Of a stretch of 12,335 nt of DNA, positions 6,574 to 12,335 are shown piece after piece. Made by a program: the position numbers and the translations under genes. Numbering within the stretch: the first letter of the stretch is position 1; the number at the start of each line of letters is the position of its first letter. The notes under the pieces are model-generated. The model was not told where the DNA came from, ran no database searches, and saw only the letters and a program-made list of their open reading frames with translations. This stretch comes from PVC group bacterium (ex Bugula neritina AB1) (lineage in GTDB: Bacteria; GCA-001730085), in assembly GCA_001730085.1 (NCBI GenBank), contig MDLB01000059.1:1-12335 (forward strand). Direction: 5' to 3'.

Positions 6574-6973
6574 CAAAGTTTTTTTCGTACACCTTTAGAT
6601 TAAGTTTTTTTTCCCCATCATCTTCTTTCATCTCTATTTTGTAAGAAAGATCAAACAATCTATATTCCACTCTCTCATCCGTTTCCGGTTGTAAAAGAAA
6701 TAGGCCTTCTTGGACAAAAGGATTTTCTAAAGAGAAATCTCTCTCTTGTTCAAGAGATGCCCCCTGCCTACCTTGGTTTACCAAGTCATGAATATTTCGA
6801 TACAAAGAAAAAGTTGCCATATCCATGGATATTTTCTTCCAAAGAGTATCCATCGACATTGCCCCCTGAGGGAATAGGGAAAAAACAGATAAAATACCAA
6901 CAGAAAAAACTGTCATCGCCACAGCCATCTCTAACAAAGTGAATCCCTTTCGAGGGAACCTTTTTCTTCGCAA
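6539..6973 (-). CDS. gspI: T2SS minor pseudopilin GspI
   Basis: 144 residues. The start is TTG (6971-6973), immediately after the gspH TGA with no base between. GAGGG at 6981-6985 with a 7-base gap supports it. Leader MRRKRFPRKG is cut before FTLLE (Glu +5), then helix MAVAMTVFSVGILSVFSLF. The short beta domain with YRLFDLSYKIEMKEDDGEKK and a closing strand LNLKVYEKN is of GspI size (about 120-140). GspI initiates assembly of the I-J-K tip complex. Its end overlaps gspJ. Assignment by the pseudopilin signature, length and place between H and J. Confidence 0.8.
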   Translation of the reverse strand: MRRKRFPRKGFTLLEMAVAMTVFSVGILSVFSLFPQGAMSMDTLWKKISMDMATFSLYRNIHDLVNQGRQGASLEQERDFSLENPFVQEGLFLLQPETDERVEYRLFDLSYKIEMKEDDGEKKLNLKVYEKNFDENSRNVTWSI

Positions 6974-7579
6974 TCAACCGCCCTCAAGAATAATTGAACT
7001 ATCTTCGGTATTCACTTTTAGTCTAGAATCCCCACTTTCGACCTTTAGAAAAATTTCCGACACTATTTGAGCTTTCGGGAAAATAATACTACCACTTCCA
7101 CCTTTAAAGCCTATCGCTGGTAACTTTACGCTAAAACTACCCCCACTAATATCAACTATTTTAACTGGAATACGGTACATATTTAAAAAGATATCTTCTT
7201 CTTTCCAGAAATCAAAATTGTCATCAAAAAAGGAACCCACTGGTAACTCCCAGTAATCATCTAGCAAAGAATATTCACCTTTGCTGTGAAGCACAAGCCC
7301 CATGCTTTTTCCCAAAAGCCCCTTTCTTCTTTGAAAATAAGCAGATTTTTTAACCTCCCCATCTCCCTCTTTAGGAACAAAAACAAGATAATGATCAACA
7401 GAAGTGTTTTGAGCTTTTTTTTGAGCCAGATACAAGAGTGTTTTTACCCACTCAATGGACTCAACTTTAGAACGACGGAAGTATCGATCAAAAAAATTAG
7501 GGATTGTAAAACTTGCCAAAACGATTACAAAAAAAATAACCAACAAAATTTCTAAAAAACTCATACCTTTTTTAGACAT
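6974..7579 (-). CDS. gspH: T2SS minor pseudopilin GspH-like
   Basis: 201 residues from ATG 7577-7579, which directly follows the TAG of the TPR gene. AGAGGA (7588-7593) sits eight bases upstream. The leader is very short, MSKKG, cut before MSFLE (Met at +1, Glu at +5), followed by the hydrophobic helix ILLVIFFVIVLASFTIPNFF. The mature N-terminal helix continues EWVKTLLYLAQKKAQNTSVDHYLVF, the GspH pattern of a helix leading into the first strand. The C-terminal GFKGGSGSIIF and the closing strand SSIILEGG also fit GspH-type domains. GspH is a minor pseudopilin below the I-J-K tip. The major pseudopilin GspG lacks such a long beta domain, so G is less likely. No gspG, ATPase (E), platform (F) or secretin (D) is present here; they must be elsewhere if the system works. 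Confidence 0.75.
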   Translation of the reverse strand: MSKKGMSFLEILLVIFFVIVLASFTIPNFFDRYFRRSKVESIEWVKTLLYLAQKKAQNTSVDHYLVFVPKEGDGEVKKSAYFQRRKGLLGKSMGLVLHSKGEYSLLDDYWELPVGSFFDDNFDFWKEEDIFLNMYRIPVKIVDISGGSFSVKLPAIGFKGGSGSIIFPKAQIVSEIFLKVESGDSRLKVNTEDSSIILEGG

Positions 7580-9532
7580 CTAGATTTTCCTCTGCTTATA
7601 AGATAAAAGATCGATCATCTCTTTCGCGATCGATCTAAACTTTGTGTTTTTCATAGAGATAATATCTCTATAGACTGTCATGGCAGCACCATATTTTTCA
7701 AGTTTTTGAAAGCACCTTGCCTCTCCAAGCTTCGCTTTAAAATATATTTCTTCTGCTTTAAATTTTAACATTCTCGACTGAACATTCACATACGCATTCA
7801 AAGCTTCTGTCCATAGTTGTTGACAAAAAAGTGCATCTGCAAGGGCAAACATCGATAAAACAATTATCGGCCCTTCGTGACCATACATGCTCTGTTTAAA
7901 ATACTCCTCAGCTCTCACACCATTTTTAAGCCCCATATAAGCACGACCAAGTAAATAAGCCATATTTTGTCTTAAAATCAAAACATCTTCATCATTAACT
8001 AGTGGCGTTAAAGAGTTAATAACACGCTCGTATCTCCCTTGATGGAGATAGACATTCATACGCATAAGAAGCGACTCTCTATAAACCACATGATTCGCTT
8101 GTATTTGCTCCAAATGTTCCAAGGCCTCTTTCCACTCACCCATTAAAAATTTTGACTTAGCTAAATCAAAATGTGCATCACCAACCAAGTCATTCTTAGG
8201 ATAGTTATCTATGATTTTATTCAAAAGTTTATGGTGTTCTTCTTGATCTCCATTTAATAAAGCATTCTCTGCCATCCAAAACAAAACATCTGGCATCAAA
8301 GGATCTTGTGGATGATTTTTTAACATTTCCATGAATAAACGTAATGCCTCATCTATGTTTCCCAAAGAAATCCATGCCCACCCTTGGTAATAATAAACGC
8401 GCGAAGCTTTTTCAGGATATAAATGTAAACATTTTTGCAATTGGTCAATAGCTTTTTCATAGTCTAAAATATTATAAAGAGCTAGGCCCTTTAAAAACAT
8501 CGCTTCTTTAAGCCACTTTGGCTTGATTCTGACATTAATCTTGTCCCAAATATCGATAGCTTCATTGTATTTTCCTTCATAAAAGAAAGAAAGAGCACGT
8601 TGATGGTCAAGTGCTCCCGACGTCATTTCATCCATTTCTACAAAGGACTGATAAAGGTCTAAATTTTCCCTAACCTTTTTATACTCTTGAAGTTTCATAC
8701 CTATCAATATTTTTTTATATAAAAACTTTTGAAACCAGCTCCCTTTTTCTGGATATTTTACCAAAACTTTATCAATCAAAACATGAGCTTCTCTAAATCT
8801 CATCATACTCATGAGTATATTTACTTTTGTGTATAAAATGGACTGCATTTCTTCTGAGCCAAAGTCACCCATAAGAGCTCTATTGATAACACCTAACGCC
8901 ATATCAAATTTATGCAAGAAAAAACAGCTCAAAGCGTAAAAATAAAGAGACTGATAGATATCAAGCTTAGCTTGACCTTGTTTTTCAACAAAGGGTTTCT
9001 CAAGCTTCCGAAAAAAAAACTCATAAACCCTAACCGCAGCCGCATATTTTTTTAAGCGATAAAGAGAATCTCCCAAAGACTGCGTCGCCTTTTTTAACCA
9101 AGGACTTTTTTCATGTTTTTGTAAAATATCTCTCATATGCTCAACAGTATTGGCATCATAACCTAACGAGGTATAGCTATAGCCTATGAGCATATGGATC
9201 TTAGGGACAAGAGATGATTTAGGATAATCAGACAAAAATTTCGAACCATCATTTATCACAACTGTGTATTCTTTTTGCCAGAAATAACTATCTATCAAGA
9301 AAAAAGCGAGTGCTTCCTTCTCTGGCTCATTAAGATACTGTTTAAGAGATGTCGCTTTTTCTATAATCTCTGCGTATCGCTCTTCTTCGTACATACGACA
9401 AATATCCGAAAAAGAACTATTAAAGTTAGATTGAGAAAATAAAAAAGGGACAAAAATCAAAATAAAAAGGGAGGCCGTTACAAAAGTTTCTCTTTTTATG
9501 AGGAAAAGGTTCAATATACCTGCTCGGAACAA
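7580..9532 (-). CDS. Exported/membrane-anchored TPR-repeat protein, possible T2SS or envelope assembly factor
   Basis: 650 residues from TTG 9530-9532. The start is supported by AAGGA (9540-9544), seven bases upstream, and by a basic KR followed by a hydrophobic segment (residues 16-33, ending FLFSQS), which is a signal peptide or N-terminal anchor. The next ATG is at codon 47 and would remove it. The rest is a nearly continuous array of about 34-residue helical repeats, with clear TPR signatures: LGDSLYRLKKYAAAVRVYEFF (about 153-173), LSFFYEGKYNEAIDIWDKI (314-332), KGLALYNILDYEKAIDQLQKCLHLYP (348-373), YYQGWAWISLGNIDEALRLF (381-400), DAHFDLAKSKFLMGEWKEALEHLEQI (452-477) and LGEARCFQKLEKYGAAMTVYRDI (602-624). 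It resembles YbgF/BamD-type periplasmic TPR proteins in style. TPRs bind proteins; the partner is unknown. Its stop codon touches gspH, which suggests a pseudopilus-related role. Confidence 0.8.
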   Translation of the reverse strand: MFRAGILNLFLIKRETFVTASLFILIFVPFLFSQSNFNSSFSDICRMYEEERYAEIIEKATSLKQYLNEPEKEALAFFLIDSYFWQKEYTVVINDGSKFLSDYPKSSLVPKIHMLIGYSYTSLGYDANTVEHMRDILQKHEKSPWLKKATQSLGDSLYRLKKYAAAVRVYEFFFRKLEKPFVEKQGQAKLDIYQSLYFYALSCFFLHKFDMALGVINRALMGDFGSEEMQSILYTKVNILMSMMRFREAHVLIDKVLVKYPEKGSWFQKFLYKKILIGMKLQEYKKVRENLDLYQSFVEMDEMTSGALDHQRALSFFYEGKYNEAIDIWDKINVRIKPKWLKEAMFLKGLALYNILDYEKAIDQLQKCLHLYPEKASRVYYYQGWAWISLGNIDEALRLFMEMLKNHPQDPLMPDVLFWMAENALLNGDQEEHHKLLNKIIDNYPKNDLVGDAHFDLAKSKFLMGEWKEALEHLEQIQANHVVYRESLLMRMNVYLHQGRYERVINSLTPLVNDEDVLILRQNMAYLLGRAYMGLKNGVRAEEYFKQSMYGHEGPIIVLSMFALADALFCQQLWTEALNAYVNVQSRMLKFKAEEIYFKAKLGEARCFQKLEKYGAAMTVYRDIISMKNTKFRSIAKEMIDLLSYKQRKI

Positions 9533-9570
9533 AAGATTATCCTTATTTCGTAAAAATCAAAAAAAATACC

Positions 9571-10377
9571 TTACACACCTATTTTGATACCTTCAAAAAA
9601 CTTTTCCAAAAGCGCTAAAGCAGAGAGTGTAACAATATAGCTGGTTTTAGGATTATCTGGGTCGGGGTGGTTCTCGGTAAACATAACCATCCGTCCAGCA
9701 TCACTGATCACCTCTATTTCATGCGAATTACAAGTCCACTTAGGATCTGTAAGAATGCAAACTTTTGTCTTATCAGGTCCGATCCCAGCTAAACTTATGG
9801 TCGCAGCCACATTAGCATTTTTAGGAAAAGCTTCCACCGCTTCAAAGGCTGTCCCTTCAAAAACACAGGTTTCTTCCTGTATCAAGTCAAGATTTATCGA
9901 TTTTTTTTGTAAAAAAGGCGCACCTTTTAAACCTTTAGGAGGTTTCCGTGTCGTTAACGTCACCTGCCTTATATCCGCATGTTTTAAAGCCGCAAATCCA
10001 TCTAAACCTGCAATAGCTCCTGACGGAACATATAAATTAGAATCTGACTCTTGGATAAGCTTAGATATATCCGGAACTTTCAATAAGCCCCCAACACTCA
10101 AAACCATCAACTTTTTGCCCATTTTCGTCACATGATAAAGAATATCTGGAACAACATCTCCGGTAGCAACCTCTATGACAAAGTCAACATCTTTTATTAA
10201 CTGTTTATAATCTTGATAAACCTTGGGAGATTTTTCTAAGGAACGTGCCACCTCATTGGCTCTTGTTTGGTCTACGTCACAGATAGCATAAATCTCAATC
10301 TCATCGGACAAAAATTTTTGAATATTTTTAGATAACTTTTGACCAACAGCACCACACCCTATGATTCCTATCTTCAT
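9571..10377 (-). CDS. nadX: L-aspartate dehydrogenase (DUF108 family)
   Basis: 268 residues, normal for the family. ATG 10375-10377, with AAGG (10384-10387) six bases upstream, inside the 16-base gap to panD. Rossmann nucleotide site GCGAVG (7-12). Family signatures SVGGL (94-98), YVPSGAIAGLDG (116-127), TTRKPP (142-147), FEGTAFEAVEAFPKNANVAA (173-192) and NSHEIEV (217-223), whose His219 matches the catalytic His of the Thermotoga and Archaeoglobus enzymes; NPKTS (242-246) closes the site. The enzyme interconverts L-aspartate and iminoaspartate or oxaloacetate with NAD(P). Iminoaspartate feeds quinolinate synthase (NadA) for NAD. Here it sits with panC and panD rather than nadA/nadC, so in the reverse direction it could also supply aspartate to PanD. 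Cytoplasmic. A dihydrodipicolinate-reductase-like reading is excluded by the C-terminal motifs. Confidence 0.88.
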   Translation of the reverse strand: MKIGIIGCGAVGQKLSKNIQKFLSDEIEIYAICDVDQTRANEVARSLEKSPKVYQDYKQLIKDVDFVIEVATGDVVPDILYHVTKMGKKLMVLSVGGLLKVPDISKLIQESDSNLYVPSGAIAGLDGFAALKHADIRQVTLTTRKPPKGLKGAPFLQKKSINLDLIQEETCVFEGTAFEAVEAFPKNANVAATISLAGIGPDKTKVCILTDPKWTCNSHEIEVISDAGRMVMFTENHPDPDNPKTSYIVTLSALALLEKFFEGIKIGV

Positions 10378-10393
10378 CTAAAACCTTTTCCCT

Positions 10394-10741
10394 CTATTTT
10401 ACTCTGTTATTAGCATCCACATGGATAACCGAAGGCACATGTTTCTGGATCTCTTCTTCCGAGTAAAGTCCATATGTCAAAATGATAATCAAGTCTCCTG
10501 GCAAAACTAAGCGCGCTGCAGGACCATTCACACACATTGTTCCAGAATTTTTTTCGCCAAGCAAAGTGTACGTTTCAAACCTCTCACCATTGCTCAGATT
10601 TAAAACTTGAACCTTTTCTCCTATATAAATATCCGCCAAGTTTAGAAGCTCTTGATCAACAGAGATCGAACCTTCATAATCTAAACAGGCATCCGTCACA
10701 GTCGCGCGATGTATTTTTGATTTTAACATGTGTCTCATCAT
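10394..10741 (-). CDS. panD: Aspartate 1-decarboxylase, pyruvoyl-dependent
   Basis: 115 residues from ATG 10739-10741; a second ATG follows at once (10736-10738) and could be used. The proenzyme cleaves itself between Gly24 and Ser25 in YEGS (22-25); Ser25 becomes the pyruvoyl group. Other active-site residues stand at the same numbers as in the E. coli enzyme: Lys9, Tyr22, Arg54, Thr57, Tyr58 and NGPAA (72-76, with Asn72). It decarboxylates L-aspartate to beta-alanine for pantothenate. The proteobacterial tail is shorter here. It lies 14 bases after panC with only a weak AAAGA-type ribosome binding site, and 16 bases before the aspartate dehydrogenase gene. No separate panZ/panM maturation factor is seen. 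Confidence 0.95.
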   Translation of the reverse strand: MMRHMLKSKIHRATVTDACLDYEGSISVDQELLNLADIYIGEKVQVLNLSNGERFETYTLLGEKNSGTMCVNGPAARLVLPGDLIIILTYGLYSEEEIQKHVPSVIHVDANNRVK

Positions 10742-10755
10742 AATTTTTATCTTTT

Positions 10756-11595
10756 TTAAATTTTAATATTATCTATAAGCCTTGTTTTGCCCAAGCGAAT
10801 CGCCGCAAGTGCAATAACCTTTCCGGATAAGTTTTTCACGGGCTTCAATGTCTTTCGATCCACGACCTCAAGATAATCAATGGTTAAACCTTCAATTTTT
10901 TTCAATTGTTGAACTGCCAGCTCTCGAGCCTCATTAACTCCTATGTTCCCCTCAAGCAAAATCTTACGTAAGTTTTGCAAGATTTTATACAAATCCGCTG
11001 CAAGTAAGCGCTTTTCAGTATCCAAACGACTATTGCGAGAACTCATGGCTAAACCACTTGGCTCTCTAAGTGTCGGGCAAGGAACAACCTCAACATTCAC
11101 CTTCAAGTCTTTCACTATATTTTCAACAATCCGCAACTGCTGAAAATCTTTTTCTCCCAAAAAGATCCACTGCGGTCTTATAGAGTTCAAAAGAATCAAA
11201 ACAACAGTACAAACACCTCGAAAATGCCCCGGTCTAAATTCCCCACATAAAATGTTCGACAAAGAAACATTTTCAACAAAGGTTTCCATCCCCGACGGAT
11301 ACATGCTTTCAACAGAAGGAGCAAATATCACAGAAACACCCATTTCTTCAAGAAGCTTCTTATCTTTTTCGATAGAACGCGGATAGGCATTGTAATCTTC
11401 AGGGTCATCAAACTGCGTGGGGTTCACAAAAAGGCTAACAACCGTTAAATCCGCTTTTTCCAAAGAAGCACGAACAAGGCTAAGATGGCCCTCGTGCAAA
11501 GCTCCCATCGTTGGTACAAATCCAAGGGTTTGACCTGAACTCTCCAGTCCAGATCTATACAATTGCATTTCATCATTTGAGGTAAAAATATTCAT
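10756..11595 (-). CDS. panC: Pantothenate synthetase (pantoate-beta-alanine ligase)
   Basis: 279 residues, full length. ATG 11593-11595 is kept because the usual stretch before the first motif is just covered. Motifs: PTMGALHEGH (28-37, the HIGH-type ATP site), SLFVNPTQF (54-62), CGEFRPGHFRGV (117-128, pantoate site), FLGEKDFQQ (145-153) and AMSSRN (183-188, the KMSKS-type loop). It joins pantoate and beta-alanine with ATP to pantothenate, using the product of the next gene, panD. panB and panE are not in the window. It is first in the nine-gene run and is preceded by an extended -10 with no Shine-Dalgarno, so its mRNA is probably leaderless or nearly so. Confidence 0.95.
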   Translation of the reverse strand: MNIFTSNDEMQLYRSGLESSGQTLGFVPTMGALHEGHLSLVRASLEKADLTVVSLFVNPTQFDDPEDYNAYPRSIEKDKKLLEEMGVSVIFAPSVESMYPSGMETFVENVSLSNILCGEFRPGHFRGVCTVVLILLNSIRPQWIFLGEKDFQQLRIVENIVKDLKVNVEVVPCPTLREPSGLAMSSRNSRLDTEKRLLAADLYKILQNLRKILLEGNIGVNEARELAVQQLKKIEGLTIDYLEVVDRKTLKPVKNLSGKVIALAAIRLGKTRLIDNIKI

Positions 11596-11606
11596 AATAA
11601 TGATCT

Positions 11607-11615
11607 ATTATACCA
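11607..11615 (-). promoter_or_regulatory. Extended -10 promoter of panC and the downstream gene run
   Basis: The minus strand reads TGGTATAAT: a perfect TATAAT at 11607-11612 with TGn at 11613-11615. No good -35 is seen at 16-18 bases, which extended -10 promoters tolerate. Only 11 bases separate the hexamer from the panC ATG, so transcription should start about 4-6 bases before the start codon. Confidence 0.6.
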
Positions 11616-11639
11616 GAAATCATATGGAAAAATCGGCAC

Positions 11640-12071
11640 AAATTTAAATATCTTGATAACCTTCTAAAAAACAAACTACTCTTTAAAAATAAAAAGGGAT
11701 TTTTTAAAATTTTAATGTGTCTAGAAGAAAGTCAATAACCAAGAAAGCCGGACACGCCTTCTTCATTTTTCACCTGTTAATACAGAAAATCCTCTGACAT
11801 TCATAGATCTATGGAGCTTCCTCTTCTTGATCCATATCATCACTAGTTTCTTCATCTAATGAAGGTGATCGACAAATAGCTATATCTCCTAAGCTAGCAA
11901 AATATAAGAGATTATTAGAGACATACATATAAAACTTAAGGATTAAAAGAATAGATATACCTATATCACGTATACTAATACATAGCAAGTGAGAATTCCC
12001 TATGAACCCGTGAGATAGATCTAAACCCCCTTGCAATTAAAGGCTCTCCAGCTCTTCTAAAACTTATAAAC
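11640..12071. other. Intergenic stretch without a confident gene; scraps of coding-like sequence
   Basis: No RNA gene, terminator or full gene is recognised here. On the minus strand two unconnected frames look coding-like: one opening after 12071 and reading RRAGEPLIARGF until a TAG near 11969, and another (11809-12036, TTG start, no ribosome binding site) ending in a strongly acidic tail, DEETSDDMDQEEEAP. Both lie downstream of the good start at 12116 and could be debris of one decayed gene. A reading error or real decay cannot be separated. Confidence 0.3.
11809..12036 (-). pseudogene. Possible remnant ORF with acidic C-terminus
   Basis: 75 codons opening at TTG (12034-12036) without a Shine-Dalgarno. 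The first two thirds are hydrophobic and not typical of a folded protein. The last 20 residues (from RSPSLDEETSDD) have the composition of a genuine acidic tail, somewhat like the tail of the secreted peptide at 2895. It is most likely the 3' part of a broken gene whose start may be at 12116 in another frame. No family recognised. Confidence 0.2.
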
Positions 12072-12116
12072 CTATAAACAAAAAATAAACAAAAAGAAAA
12101 ACAGAAATTGCTTCAT
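12072..12116 (-). CDS. 14-codon Phe-rich ORF: truncated signal peptide or leader peptide
   Basis: ATG at 12114-12116 follows AAGGA with a 7-base gap, a very good ribosome binding site, and encodes MKQFLFFFLFIFCL before TAG. Six of 14 residues are Phe. A charged N-terminus and hydrophobic core are those of a signal peptide that stops early; removal of one T in the T-run near the end would open the frame for about 30 more codons. The resemblance to the E. coli pheA leader peptide is noted, but no Phe gene follows on this strand within the window. Confidence 0.35.
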   Translation of the reverse strand: MKQFLFFFLFIFCL

Positions 12117-12161
12117 TCAATCATCCTTGAAGATATTCAAACTTTTTAGCCTAAATAAGCC

Positions 12162-12189
12162 TATATACTGCTATACGTTAAGAAAGCAA
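12162..12189 (-). promoter_or_regulatory. Possible promoter for the Phe-rich short ORF
   Basis: On the minus strand, -35 TTGCTT (12184-12189), a 16-base spacer and -10 TATATA (12162-12167). It lies about 40 bases before the Shine-Dalgarno/ATG at 12116. Moderate matches in A/T-rich sequence. Confidence 0.35.
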
Positions 12190-12197
12190 AAAACTTT

Positions 12198-12226
12198 TTG
12201 AATATTTTTTCTTAGAAATAGATAAT
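12198..12226 (+). promoter_or_regulatory. Possible promoter of the IS3-type orfA
   Basis: -35 TTGAAT (12198-12203), a 17-base spacer and -10 GATAAT (12221-12226). Transcription would start near 12233, right at the AGGGAG ribosome binding site. It faces away from the minus-strand promoter beside it. Confidence 0.4.
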
Positions 12227-12246
12227 AATAATAGGGAGAAATGAAA

Positions 12247-12335
12247 ATGAATAAGAAAAAATATAAATCAAAAGAACGGTTAATAATTGTACTTGAGGGA
12301 ATAAAGGGGAAGGTAAGTTTGGGGGAATTATGCAA
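12247..12335 (+). CDS. IS3-type transposase OrfA, N-terminal fragment cut by window edge
   Basis: The frame is open to the end of the window. I choose ATG 12247 because AGGGAG (12233-12238) is eight bases before it; the in-frame ATG at 12241 would be only two bases away. The visible residues, MNKKKYKSKERLIIVLEGIK then GKVSLGELC, match the first helix-turn-helix of IS3-family OrfA (pattern: RIVLEGLRGE.S.AELC), which binds the element ends. The C-terminal leucine zipper and orfB would lie to the right. Left terminal inverted repeat not identified. A stand-alone HTH protein is possible but less likely. Confidence 0.65.
   Translation, partial: MNKKKYKSKERLIIVLEGIKGKVSLGELC

Noticed and set aside
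6757-6977. Short frames on both strands across the gspI start
   Set aside because: Out-of-frame readings of gspI; the prepilin leader and the GAGGG site fix the real frame.
9533-9600. T-run after the aspartate dehydrogenase stop as a terminator
   Set aside because: The preceding GGTAT copies are direct, not inverted, so no stem forms; the next gene follows within 38 bases.
9755-10135. 126-codon frame on the plus strand
   Set aside because: It lies wholly antisense to the aspartate dehydrogenase gene, whose family motifs are unmistakable; the plus-strand product has no recognisable feature or ribosome binding site.
12072-12116. Phenylalanine attenuator like pheL
   Set aside because: The peptide is Phe-rich, but no terminator/antiterminator pair and no Phe biosynthesis or tRNA-ligase gene follows on that strand; A/T composition alone favours Phe codons.
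1-12335. CRISPR array, tRNA or rRNA genes
   Set aside because: No regularly spaced repeats of CRISPR length and no cloverleaf or conserved rRNA segment were seen in any intergenic stretch.

Overview
The window is an AT-rich piece (about one third G+C by eye) of a bacterial chromosome. It reads as a Gram-negative, double-membrane bacterium, because it carries the four minor pseudopilins of a type II secretion system (T2SS). The lineage is not certain. The combination of low G+C, T2SS and a panC-panD-aspartate dehydrogenase block could fit Omnitrophota, Elusimicrobiota or another PVC-side group, but this is a guess and no phylogenetic marker is present.

Layout, left to right. Positions 1-578 (minus) are the N-terminal 192 residues of a TnpB/OrfB-type protein of the IS200/IS605 group, cut by the window edge. 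A terminal-type hairpin and a doubtful 82-codon ORF lie just upstream of it. Positions 1048-2529 (minus) encode an exported HAD-superfamily phosphatase-like protein. Positions 2895-3089 (plus) encode a 64-residue secreted peptide. These two genes diverge from a 0.35 kb control region holding two good promoters, a 14-bp inverted repeat over one -35 box and an 18-bp perfect palindrome in the leader of the other gene. A long A-tract/stem/T-tract hairpin at 3220-3278 closes the convergent gap to the next block.

Positions 3330-11595 hold nine genes on the minus strand, packed with overlaps or gaps of at most about 40 bases. They are read in the order panC, panD, aspartate dehydrogenase, a large TPR protein, gspH, gspI, gspJ, gspK and an MTAN-like nucleosidase. 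The first three turn aspartate and pantoate into pantothenate (CoA) and NAD precursors. The next five are envelope functions: GspH-I-J-K build the tip of the T2SS pseudopilus, and the TPR protein looks exported and may serve the same machine. The strongest promoter signal is an extended -10 (TGGTATAAT) only 11 bases before the panC ATG, so the mRNA should start almost at the initiation codon.

The most unusual item is GspK. It is 635 residues long, about twice the usual size. Between the two halves of its normal fold sits an insertion of about 260 residues that contains a recognisable lamin-tail domain (LTD) and a textbook EF-hand loop. If real, the tip of this secretion pseudopilus carries an extra Ig-like module plus a calcium site.

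The right end (11600-12240) has no confident full gene. It holds a promoter, a clean Shine-Dalgarno site and a 14-codon Phe-rich ORF that looks like a signal peptide running into a stop, followed by scraps of coding-like sequence. At 12247 the start of an IS3-type transposase OrfA begins and runs off the window. Mobile-element genes therefore sit at both edges.
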